Shown here piece after piece: positions 22,731 to 30,563 of a stretch of DNA of 43,185 bases (the first letter of the stretch is position 1; each line of letters opens with the position of its first letter). This stretch comes from JADLBR01 sp964651705. GTDB taxonomy: Bacteria > Verrucomicrobiota > Verrucomicrobiia > JADLBR01. Under the pieces are notes generated by a model, which saw only the letters and a program-made list of their open reading frames with translations, made no database searches and was not told the DNA's origin. The stretch covers positions 1 through 43,185 of the forward strand of contig CAZYWZ010000056.1 in NCBI GenBank assembly GCA_964651705.1. The letters are read 5' to 3'. Position numbers and translations under genes: made by a program.

Positions 22731-24695
22731 TCAGCCCCTGTAGTGCTGGAAGACGCTCGCCAGCAGAAGCAACTCGGGATGCGAGCCCGACAGCTTGGGC
22801 AATATCAGTCGAATGCGGGACCGATAGGCCGCGAGGTTCTCTATCAGCGGTCTCAGGTCGCCGGCACTGTCCCCTTGCAATCGCTTGAGGTCCAATACGA
22901 GGCGACTCTTGCTGTGCATCAGCGAGTCGCGGATCCTCTGGCCGAGCCGCTCCGCGGCGGCGGCGGAAAGTGCCCCCTCCAGCCGCATCCAGACTTGCTG
23001 CTTCGCGTGCTGCAGTTCGACCTGAAGCGACAGCCCCGGGATCGCCAGCTTGCGCTGAATGTCCTCCCAGAGCTCGAACGCGCCCCATCGTTTTCCGGGC
23101 ACCCGATAGCTGGTCCGCACCAGCTTGGGGTCCTGGAACAGGTTCAGTTTCAGCGTGAGCCCGGTCCACAATGCCGCCCCCACCGCAAGCGCGGACCGGA
23201 GTCGCTCCACTCCAGCGGGCGGTCCCAGTTCCGCGTGGATGCGACGCTCCAGATCCCCGATCCACCGCCGCACCGCGCGATTGGGTCCCAGCATGCGCCC
23301 CGCCAAAAATACGGGATACGCCACCCGGAGCTCGCGGGCGTAATACTCCGCCTTCTGGCGCAGGAAGGGATTCGGGGAGTTCCTGAGCCTCTGATAACCG
23401 AGCAACCGCGCCTCCAGAACCCGGAAGATGCTGGGCCCCAGCCGCTGAAAATCTTCTTCAAAGCACCATCTCTGAATGCCCTCGATGTCCTCGGGCGAAA
23501 GCGTCGGGTGCTTGATCATCGTGGAGAACCCGTCGGCGCGCCGGTAGAATAGTTCCGGGTCCTTGGCGTAGACGTCTTGCAGCAAGTTGTCCCTGATGAC
23601 GCGCTCGTAGAACGGGGTGCCGGGAACCGGGCCGTAGATCAGGAACTGAGACAGCGCGGGCTTCAGTTCCATCAGCCCGGCCAACTCGCGCGCGACCACG
23701 TCCCGATCCTGATAATCGAACCCCACGATCATCGATGCCAGCACGGTGATGCCATGCTCCCGGAACTCTCTGATGATCTCCCCGACGGGTCGCCCCTGCT
23801 GTTTCGCGTAGCCCGAGCGGGCCCCCTCGTAGCCGATCCAGAAGCCGTCTATCCCCATCTCGAGGATCTCTTCGACCGTGTATTGGCTGATCGCCTTGAC
23901 GCTCGAAAACGCGAAGATCGAAGGGTTCCGGCCGCCCCGCTTCACGCAATCGCGAAAGGCCATCGCCCTCGTCTTGTTCAGCAGGAAATCCTCATCCAGT
24001 ATGAGAAAGACGAGCCCGGGGTCCGTGTCGAGATACCGCTCGACGACCGCGTAGATGTCCTTGCCCTCGGGCAGAAGCCTGATGTGTTTGCGCGAAAAGA
24101 AATGGGACGTGCAGCAGAAATCACAACCGTTGGGGCAACCCAGCCCGGCAAATATCTTGCCGGTCCCCGAGACTTTCCACCCGAATATCCTCAGCCAGCT
24201 CACCGTCAGGGGATGCCTGTAGGGCATGGGGATCGCGGGCTCGCCCAGCAGGCGGCGCATGAATGCCACGCCCTCCTCGCGGCAGATGTGGTCCGCATAA
24301 GGCGCCAGCACGCTGTCATCGAGCACCGTGCCGTAGCCCCCGAGAACGATCTTGCTCCGCGGCGCATGTCGCCGGATGAGGGCGACCGCCTCCCTCATCT
24401 TGTGCAGCACCGCCATAACGAAGCAGACACCGACGTAGTCGTATCCCTTCTTCAGCTCGCGGATCAATTCGGCCTTTGACGGGTACTGCAGCACCACCGT
24501 CGGCGCATCGAGATTCTCCGCGATGTAGTCCAAAGAGAATTGGGCGTTGACCGTGCGCGGGCTGAAGATCCCCTGCGCCCGCGTCACCTGGCGATGGAGC
24601 AGCTCGTAGCCCACCGATGGCGCGTCGCCAGAACCGGGTCCCAGCGGGCGACAGACGCTTGTCAGCAGGACCCTCTTGGCCGGGGATGCACTCAT
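22731..24695 (-). CDS. B12-binding-type radical SAM protein with STAS-like C-terminus
   Basis: A 654-residue protein. Residues about 5-150 resemble a cobalamin-binding Rossmann domain (YDYVGVCFVMAVLHKM, KIVLGGYGTVLDD) without the His-on DxHxxG motif. A radical SAM core follows, with the iron-sulfur cysteines Cys187, Cys191 and Cys194 in GLGCPNGCDFCC, and VGFDYQD and YGPVPGTPFYER further on. The last about 90 residues (VWMRLEGALSAAAAERL, RLVLDLKRLQGDS) look like a STAS domain. Substrate unknown. The ATG at 24695 is chosen because the upstream 75 in-frame codons look non-coding. Confidence 0.85.
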   Translation of the reverse strand: MSASPAKRVLLTSVCRPLGPGSGDAPSVGYELLHRQVTRAQGIFSPRTVNAQFSLDYIAENLDAPTVVLQYPSKAELIRELKKGYDYVGVCFVMAVLHKMREAVALIRRHAPRSKIVLGGYGTVLDDSVLAPYADHICREEGVAFMRRLLGEPAIPMPYRHPLTVSWLRIFGWKVSGTGKIFAGLGCPNGCDFCCTSHFFSRKHIRLLPEGKDIYAVVERYLDTDPGLVFLILDEDFLLNKTRAMAFRDCVKRGGRNPSIFAFSSVKAISQYTVEEILEMGIDGFWIGYEGARSGYAKQQGRPVGEIIREFREHGITVLASMIVGFDYQDRDVVARELAGLMELKPALSQFLIYGPVPGTPFYERVIRDNLLQDVYAKDPELFYRRADGFSTMIKHPTLSPEDIEGIQRWCFEEDFQRLGPSIFRVLEARLLGYQRLRNSPNPFLRQKAEYYARELRVAYPVFLAGRMLGPNRAVRRWIGDLERRIHAELGPPAGVERLRSALAVGAALWTGLTLKLNLFQDPKLVRTSYRVPGKRWGAFELWEDIQRKLAIPGLSLQVELQHAKQQVWMRLEGALSAAAAERLGQRIRDSLMHSKSRLVLDLKRLQGDSAGDLRPLIENLAAYRSRIRLILPKLSGSHPELLLLASVFQHYRG

Positions 24696-24901
24696 GTCGG
24701 ATTTGCTTTCGGGGTGGGATGGTTGCCCCGCATCGCCAGCGGGCGCGCTGCCGGACGGGTCCGGCCTAGACCATCCCAAACAAACCCCAACTGCGCCAAA
24801 TGTCAAAACCCTGTGGAATACTCTGGCGGCGAGCGCAGGCCGGGCCGTGCGCGGCAATCCAAAGCGGCGCCCCAGCGCCGCACTCGAAAAAATCAGGGGT
24901 C

Positions 24902-24920
24902 GTGTCTTGTGCCAAGACAC
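24902..24920. promoter_or_regulatory. Perfect 8-bp palindrome, possible operator
   Basis: GTGTCTTG and CAAGACAC separated by TGC. It lies about 200 bp upstream of the radical SAM start. Dyad symmetry of this size suits a dimeric repressor, or a small RNA hairpin; no second copy was noticed. Confidence 0.35.
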
Positions 24921-25092
24921 ACGAGAGGAGAGATATACGAGTCAAACCGGAGCGTCCCTCGAGATGAAGTTTCTGGATTCACCCTGATCCTCGCGTAAAG
25001 AGCCCCTGGCGAAGGAGACCATCTTCGAGAACCAGTATAGAACACATCCGGCCTTCACGCGGCTGGTGGATCGCTCAAGAACTTGCGCGGGC

Positions 25093-25118
25093 AAAGCGGT
25101 GCGTCCCCGCACCGCTTT
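25093..25118. terminator. 11-bp perfect hairpin
   Basis: AAAGCGGTGCG at 25093-25103 pairs with CGCACCGCTTT at 25108-25118 around TCCC. The stem ends in TTT but no long T-tract follows. Role as terminator or repeat relic is uncertain. Confidence 0.4.
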
Positions 25119-25203
25119 CGCCCCCTCATACCCTGCCGCGCCGCCGCCACCGGCGATTTAGGAACCATCTCTTACGCGAGGATTTGGGGCCGGGGTAACG
25201 GCT

Positions 25204-25231
25204 TGCCTCGGCTGCGTCAAACGGGTATATG
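25204..25231 (+). promoter_or_regulatory. Candidate promoter of the hypothetical gene
   Basis: TTGCCT at 25204-25209, 16-bp spacer, TATATG at 25226-25231, then 6 nt to an in-frame GTG at 25238. The ATG at 25229 overlaps the -10 box, so the GTG would be the leaderless start. Confidence 0.4.
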
Positions 25232-25237
25232 GAACCC

Positions 25238-25762
25238 GTGGGTTCCACTCGCCATACCGAGGCGGATCTGCCCCGCCTGGTTCGAGCCCTGATATCGGGT
25301 CCCAGCGCCGCCCTGGGTGCCGCGCTGCGGGAGGCCGAGTCACTCGGTGCCCGGGTGGAGCACGAGCCCATGCGCTGCCATGGCCGCGCGCACGCGACCA
25401 CCGCGGTCATTGAATCTCGCAAGGCGGGGGCGCTCTGGAGCCGGATGGATGAGATGGGCGCCCACTGCGAGAGCGCCCACTCGAAGGTGCCGGTGCTCGC
25501 GCTCCTCAGGCAGGCGATTTTGACCGCCGCCGCCGCCGCCCCCGGTTCCAGTGCCGAGGCGATCACGGCGCGGGCCACGGCGGGATTCTCGCGGGCTTTC
25601 CGGATCGAAGAGCGGCGGTTGCTTTCGCCGATGAGGGCCGTCTTTGACAGCCTGGCCGATGCCGGACGGCTGGTGCGATGCCGAAAGGGTTGGGACTGCA
25701 ACGCCTCGACCGACCCCGGGCCACACCGGAGAGGGAGATCCGATCGAGCGTCGGGAAAGTGA
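25238..25762 (+). CDS. Hypothetical protein
   Basis: A 174-residue protein (GTG start; ATG at 25229 adds three residues). It is alanine- and arginine-rich, predicted helical, with no signal peptide or membrane segment. Segments such as ALWSRMDEMGAHCESAHSKVPVLALLRQAIL and RAFRIEERRLLSPMRAVFDSLADAGRLVRC read like real helices, but I recognise no family. GC-rich sequence also leaves the opposite strand open here, so coding on this strand rests on the promoter and the protein-like pattern. Confidence 0.4.
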   Translation: MGSTRHTEADLPRLVRALISGPSAALGAALREAESLGARVEHEPMRCHGRAHATTAVIESRKAGALWSRMDEMGAHCESAHSKVPVLALLRQAILTAAAAAPGSSAEAITARATAGFSRAFRIEERRLLSPMRAVFDSLADAGRLVRCRKGWDCNASTDPGPHRRGRSDRASGK

Positions 25763-25914
25763 ACCGTTCCGCCCTCGCCGTGCTCACGCTCGGCATCTTC
25801 GGCGGGCCCGCCCCTGCTGGCGCGCCGACATAAATGTTGGTGCGGTCGGTATCTTGGGCCATATTACCCCCGGCGGCTGACCGTGTCATGCGTGGCGGCC
25901 TCCGGGGAATCGTA

Positions 25915-28197
25915 ATGGGGCATCCATCCATAATCAACCGGGTCGCCTTTCTAGGGGACTATCTCCCCAGGAAATGCGGCATCGCGACCTTCACCAAGGA
26001 CCTTCGCTGCGCGGTGGCGGATGCCTTTCCCGAGATGCAATGCCCGGTCGTGCCCGTCAACGATATCGCCGAAGGCTACCCCTATCCCCCGGAGGTGCGC
26101 TTCGAGATCCTCGAGCAGGACCTGCCATCCTACGGGCGCGCGGCGGATTTCCTCAACATCACCGGCGTCGACGTGGTCTGCGTCCAGCACGAGTTCGGCA
26201 TCTTCGGCGGGCCCGCGGGCGGCCATATTCTGGCGCTGTTGCGCGAGCTGCGCATGCCCATTGTCACCACGCTGCACACCATCCTCCGCGAACCGGGCCC
26301 CGATCAGTTGCGCGTGATGCGCGACCTGATCCGCTTCTCCACCCGCCTCGTGGTCATGGGCGAACGCGGCGCCGGCTTCCTCCGCGAGGTGTACGGGGCC
26401 CCCGCGACAAAGATCGACATCATCCCCCACGGCATCCCCGACATGCCGTTCGCCGACCCGAACTATTTCAAGGACGAGTTCAGCGTGGCGGGCAAACAGG
26501 TGCTCCTCACCTTCGGCCTCCTGTCCCCAAACAAGGGCATCGAGTTCGCGCTGCGCGCCATGGTGACGATCGTGCGCCAGTTCCCGGAGGCGTTCTATAT
26601 CGTTCTCGGACAGACGCACCCCAACCTGCTGCGCGAGGAGGGCGAGGCCTATCGCCTGGGCCTGGAGCTGCTCGCCAAGGATCTCGGCGTGCACAGGCAC
26701 GTCGCGTTCTTCAACCGCTTCGTCGAGCTCGACGAACTCATGAGGTTCATTGGCGCGGCGGACATCTATCTGACCCCTTACCTCACCGAGGCACAGATCA
26801 CCTCGGGGACCCTCGCGTACGCCTTTGGCGCGGGCAACGCCGTTGTCTCCACCCCCTATTGGCACGCGGCCGAACTGCTGACCGGCGACCGCGGGAGGCT
26901 GGTGCCGTTCCGGGATCCCGGCGCGATCGCTGACGCCGCGGCGGAGTTGCTACGTGACGAGCCGCTGCGCCACTCCATGAGGAAGAGGGCGTACCAGCTT
27001 GGCCGCGAGATGGTCTGGCCGCGCGTGGCGATGCGGTACATGGAGACCTTCGAGCGGGCGCGGCGAGATCACAGCTTCATCGGGCGGAAACTCTCGCCCA
27101 TCAGGTCGCTCGACGAGCGGCCCGGGCAGCTCCCCGATCTCAGGCTCGATCACCTCTTCAGGATGACCGATTCGACCGGCATCTTCCAGCACGCGAGCTT
27201 CACGGTGCCGAACTTCGCCGAGGGATACTGCACGGATGACAACGCCCGCGCGCTGGTGCTGGCCGTCATGCTGCAAAAGCAGGGCCATGGCTCGCCCCGC
27301 CTCGGCGCGCTCGCCGCCACCTACGCGGCGTTCCTCAGTCACGCCTTCGACCGCGGCAGCAGGCGTTTCCGAAATTTCATGGGTTTTGACCGACGCTGGC
27401 TGGAGGAGGTGGGTTCGGAGGATTGCCACGGCCACGCGCTCTGGGCGCTCGGGCTCTGCGTGGCCCAGGCGGGTCATGGCGGCTTTCAGATGATGGCGGC
27501 CGACCTCTTCGAGCGGGCGCTGCCCCCGGCGAGCGAATTCACCTCGCCCCGCGCCTGGGCCTTTGCCCTGATCGGCATCGACGAGTACCTCAGTCGACTG
27601 GGCGGGGACCGGCGGGTCAACCAGGCTCGCGACGTGTTGACCGACAAGCTGATGCGCTGCTACGCGACGACCGCCGGCGATGGCTGGCGGTGGTTCGAGG
27701 AAGTGGTCTCGTATGCCAACGCCAAGCTCCCCCACGCCCTGATACTCAGCGGACGATGCACGAAGAATGCCCAGATGCTTGCCACCGGCCTCGACGCGCT
27801 GCGGTGGCTGGTCGCGGTCCAAACCTCTCCCGCCGGCTCGTTCCGCCCGATCGGGTCGAATGGTTTCTATCGTCGCGGCGGGGAACCCGCCCAGTTCGAC
27901 CAACAGCCGATCGAGGCCCAGGCCACGGTATCCTGTTGCGTCGAGGCCTACCTCGCGACAGGCGATCTGACCTGGGCCGCCGAGGCGCGGCGCGCCTTCG
28001 AGTGGTTTCTCGGTAGAAACGACATAGGCCTCGCGCTACACGATCCCGTCACCGGCGGTTGCCGGGACGGCCTCCACATGGATCGCCTCAGCCAGAACCA
28101 GGGGGCCGAATCCACGCTGGCCTTCCTATTGGCGCTCGCCGAGATGCGGGCGCTCCAAAGCAGCATGTCCGGTCTCGCGGGGCCCCAGTCCGCGTGA
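25915..28197 (+). CDS. GT4 glycosyltransferase fused to an alpha/alpha-barrel domain
   Basis: A 760-residue cytoplasmic protein. Residues about 5-395 are a GT-B fold: VAFLGDYLPRKCGIATFT, VQHEFGIFGG, IIPHGIPD, LTFGLLSPNKGIEFAL and a donor-site EAQITSGTLAYAFGAGNAVVSTPYWHAAELL, in which the first Glu of EX7E is kept and the second is replaced, as I recall for this subgroup. Residues about 430-750 form an alpha-helical barrel with GYCTDDNARALVLA and GLHMDRLSQNQGAEST. Start ATG 25915 has GGGG 7 nt upstream; earlier in-frame ATGs lack one. Operon with the GH130 gene 37 nt downstream. Confidence 0.85.
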   Translation: MGHPSIINRVAFLGDYLPRKCGIATFTKDLRCAVADAFPEMQCPVVPVNDIAEGYPYPPEVRFEILEQDLPSYGRAADFLNITGVDVVCVQHEFGIFGGPAGGHILALLRELRMPIVTTLHTILREPGPDQLRVMRDLIRFSTRLVVMGERGAGFLREVYGAPATKIDIIPHGIPDMPFADPNYFKDEFSVAGKQVLLTFGLLSPNKGIEFALRAMVTIVRQFPEAFYIVLGQTHPNLLREEGEAYRLGLELLAKDLGVHRHVAFFNRFVELDELMRFIGAADIYLTPYLTEAQITSGTLAYAFGAGNAVVSTPYWHAAELLTGDRGRLVPFRDPGAIADAAAELLRDEPLRHSMRKRAYQLGREMVWPRVAMRYMETFERARRDHSFIGRKLSPIRSLDERPGQLPDLRLDHLFRMTDSTGIFQHASFTVPNFAEGYCTDDNARALVLAVMLQKQGHGSPRLGALAATYAAFLSHAFDRGSRRFRNFMGFDRRWLEEVGSEDCHGHALWALGLCVAQAGHGGFQMMAADLFERALPPASEFTSPRAWAFALIGIDEYLSRLGGDRRVNQARDVLTDKLMRCYATTAGDGWRWFEEVVSYANAKLPHALILSGRCTKNAQMLATGLDALRWLVAVQTSPAGSFRPIGSNGFYRRGGEPAQFDQQPIEAQATVSCCVEAYLATGDLTWAAEARRAFEWFLGRNDIGLALHDPVTGGCRDGLHMDRLSQNQGAESTLAFLLALAEMRALQSSMSGLAGPQSA

Positions 28198-28234
28198 TCG
28201 CCGCGCGACCAGGCACGCTAGAGAAACGGACGAC

Positions 28235-29704
28235 ATGACAAACCCCGGACCCAGATCCGTCCACGCCAAACGCATCGGGCCAAACCTCGTGCCCGACCGC
28301 GCCCGGGTGCTCCTGCGCCCGTTCCTCCCGACATCCGAGGACATCGCGCGCAGGATCGTCAGCCGCGTCATCGCGCTGCCCGACGACGATGTCGCCATTC
28401 TGCACCGCGAGGTCCTCGACGAATTCGGGGACCGGCACGAGGGCCTAGAAGAATTCTTGTCTGGCCGGTTCGAGGCGGTCGCGCACCACCTCTCGGCCGA
28501 CGCCCATCCCTCGCCAGAGCGCCGCGCACTGATCGGTTCCTATTTCTCGCACGAGTACTCGCCCGAGTCCGCCGCGCTCTTCAACCCTTCCATCGTGGCA
28601 CACCCCGACCAGGGGGGATTGCCCGCGGGCGCCCTGCGGTTCATCCTTAGCCTCCGGGCCACCGGCGAGGGACACATCTCGTCCATCATGTTCCGCTCGG
28701 GGACCATCAGCGCGCAGCACCGCATCGCGCTCACCCCCCCGGCGCCCCTTGTCAGCGAGCCCGAGCGAGTGCCCGACTTCGGCTACGAAAAGGCCCTCTT
28801 TGCCAGAAAACTGGGCGAGGCCGGCGCTCGGAACGACGGGTGCCTGCGGGCCTTGGAGGCCCTTCCCGACGTCTTCACTCTCGAGGAACTTCGGCGCATC
28901 CTGGCATCGGCCGGAGCGGATGCTGGCCCGCGGGGTCTTATCGCCGAGCACGACGCGCGGGCCATGCTCCTGCTGGCGGAATCCAATTACGAGGTCAGCT
29001 TCTCGCAGAAAAGCCAGCTCTCCCAGCGCGTCCTATTCCCTTCGGCACCGAGCCAGAGCAACGGGATCGAGGACGCGCGCTTTGTCCGATTCCTCGAAGA
29101 CGACGGACGCGCCTGCTACTACGCCACGTACACCGCGTACGACGGCAAGATCACCCTGCCGCAGCTCCTCGAGACAACCGACTTTGTCAATTTCAAGTTT
29201 AGCACGCTCAATGGCCCCGCCGTGCAGAATAAGGGCATGGCGCTCTTCCCCCGCAAGATCCGCGGGCAATACACGATGCTCTCCCGGCAGGATGACGAGA
29301 ACCTGATGCTCATGCGATCGGACAACGTCCGGTTCTGGCAGGAGCCCATCCCGCTCCTTTCGCCCGGCCGCCCATGGGAGTTCTTCAAGATTGGAAACTG
29401 CGGCTCGCCCATCGAGACCCGGGCCGGTTGGCTCGTGCTGAGCCATGGCGTGGGGCCAATGAGAAAGTATTGCCTGGGCGCGTTCCTCCTCGACCTCGAT
29501 GACCCCACGCGGGTGCTCGGCAGATTGCGGGAACCGCTCTTGGAGCCAAACGAGGCCGAGCGCGCCGGGTACGTCCCGAACGTGGTTTATACCTGCGGGG
29601 CCCTGCTCCATGGACCCGAAGTGGTCATCCCGTACGCCATGAGCGACTATGCGACCAGCTTCGCCACCGCATCGCTTGACGATCTGATCGCCGCAATGGA
29701 ATAG
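28235..29704 (+). CDS. Glycoside hydrolase family 130 (mannoside phosphorylase-like)
   Basis: A 489-residue beta-propeller enzyme. GH130 features: ALFNPSIVAHPDQ, RATGEGHISSIMFR, the NGIEDARF motif containing the general-acid Asp region, and a late HGVGPMRKYCLGAFLLDLDDP with YVPNVVYTCGALLHG. GH130 members reversibly phosphorolyse beta-mannosides or hydrolyse them. It follows the GT4 fusion by 37 nt on the same strand. The pair probably builds and recycles a manno-oligosaccharide or small glycan. The longer N-terminus (about 110 residues) compared with classical phosphorylases suits the subgroup found next to GT4 genes. Confidence 0.85.
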   Translation: MTNPGPRSVHAKRIGPNLVPDRARVLLRPFLPTSEDIARRIVSRVIALPDDDVAILHREVLDEFGDRHEGLEEFLSGRFEAVAHHLSADAHPSPERRALIGSYFSHEYSPESAALFNPSIVAHPDQGGLPAGALRFILSLRATGEGHISSIMFRSGTISAQHRIALTPPAPLVSEPERVPDFGYEKALFARKLGEAGARNDGCLRALEALPDVFTLEELRRILASAGADAGPRGLIAEHDARAMLLLAESNYEVSFSQKSQLSQRVLFPSAPSQSNGIEDARFVRFLEDDGRACYYATYTAYDGKITLPQLLETTDFVNFKFSTLNGPAVQNKGMALFPRKIRGQYTMLSRQDDENLMLMRSDNVRFWQEPIPLLSPGRPWEFFKIGNCGSPIETRAGWLVLSHGVGPMRKYCLGAFLLDLDDPTRVLGRLREPLLEPNEAERAGYVPNVVYTCGALLHGPEVVIPYAMSDYATSFATASLDDLIAAME

Positions 29705-29743
29705 CGGGTGCCGGGCGTCGGGGTCGGAGAGGGAAGTCGGGGT

Positions 29744-29824
29744 CGGACCACGGGATTCGTTGTTGCGGCAACGGGTTGCGTCGTTTGGGGAGCGGTTTTT
29801 GGTCCTTGGGGGCGATTTTTTGGC
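29744..29824. repeat. Repeat B, left-half copy
   Basis: CGGACCACGG at 29744-29753 followed by GATTCGTTGTTGCGGCAACG and GGGTTGCGTCGTTTGGGGAG, matching the left half of the element at 19792. The right half is absent. A GTCGGGGTCGGA motif is tandemly repeated just upstream (about 29717-29748). Confidence 0.7.
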
Positions 29825-30045
29825 CGGAATTCTGACTGTAAGGATCGTCGGTCCCTGAGCGGCAGGGCCTAGATATTTCACGGCCCGTAAGGCTATTCGC
29901 GTGGTGCGGCGAGAGGGAATCGAACCCTCGCTTCGGGCGGGATTCAATTTTCGTCGAAACACGTAGGTAGCTGTCGAGGGATGTCGATGGTTGTCGAACC
30001 AATTTGGCACCCCTTGGCACCCCTGATGTTTGAATCAGTGCGCCA
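29825..30045. other. Gene-free junction around the attachment site
   Basis: No gene. It holds the tRNA remnant, a GTCGA-rich stretch at about 29953-29999 and a duplicated TTGGCACCCC motif at about 30002-30022. Composition drops in GC relative to the left side. Confidence 0.4.
29902..29932 (-). other. tRNA 3'-end remnant, probable attachment site
   Basis: Read on the minus strand: GAGGG-TTCGATT-CCCTC (a perfect T-arm), then TCGCCGC, A and CCA. The 5' half of a tRNA (acceptor, D-arm, anticodon) is not found in the about 150 bases where it should lie. A 3' tRNA fragment with CCA is what tRNA-targeting integrases leave at one end of an integrated element. Direct GTCGA-containing motifs follow (about 29953-29999) and could be arm sites. 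Confidence 0.6.
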
Positions 30046-30414
30046 TCATCGGCAGCTGATGTGCGGTCCAACGGCACGTCTAGTGAAAATGCGAACGGTC
30101 GCAAGTGATGCGGAGCCGCACGAACCTGGGAAAATTTGCTGACTTTCGAGGCCGGGTCCTGGGCCGAGCCATCCGGGGCGGGCGACATCGTGGTTGCCCT
30201 CGGTCACGGCCAGGGGGCGTCCGGTCGACGCGAGTCGCGAGAGGCGATGGAGAATTGACTGGTGCTGTTCCTTGAGAGTCGCGCGTTCGATGAAGATCTC
30301 GCAGAGGTCACCGCCGAGGCAGACCAGGTCGAAGCGGTGGGCATGGCGAATCACGCACGCGAACCACTCCCAGTTCGCGTGGAGGTCCGAGACGGCGAGG
30401 ATCTTCGGGAACAC
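30046..30414 (-). pseudogene. Truncated calcineurin-like metallophosphoesterase
   Basis: The first about 75 residues are a good metallophosphoesterase N-terminus: ILAVSDLHANWEWFACVIRH (D-x-H), LVCLGGDLCE and VTEGNHD. After the GNHD motif the remaining 45 residues are unrelated and the metal-binding His residues of the second half are missing. The break lies about 250 bp from the tRNA remnant, so element insertion or deletion probably removed the 3' part. It differs from the intact phosphoesterase at 32132. Confidence 0.65.
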
Positions 30415-30563
30415 GCCAAGAGAATAGGACTGTCCGGCGAACTGGGAAAGGCGGTATCACGACCGTTGGGTGACCAAGAGAGGAGTCAGTGGAACGCTTC
30501 GCATGAGCCTGGAGAACCGACAGGCCCTTGGGACCTTGTGCAAGCGTTGTGGCGTGGCGGGAA

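Larger units (their letters stand above)
24696..25203. other. Intergenic region with two palindromes
   Basis: No convincing gene. It holds GTGTCTTG/CAAGACAC around a 3-nt loop at 24902-24920, and an 11-bp perfect stem at 25093-25118. Base composition is less GC-rich near 24,900-25,060 than on either side. It is the divergent gap between the radical SAM gene and a plus-strand hypothetical gene, so operators or promoters for both may lie here. Confidence 0.4.

Noticed and set aside
29902..29932. A tmRNA (ssrA) gene 3' end
   Set aside because: The T-arm and CCA fit, but no tag reading frame, pseudoknots or matching 5' acceptor half were seen within several hundred bases on the minus strand. A tRNA-derived attachment remnant is the simpler reading.
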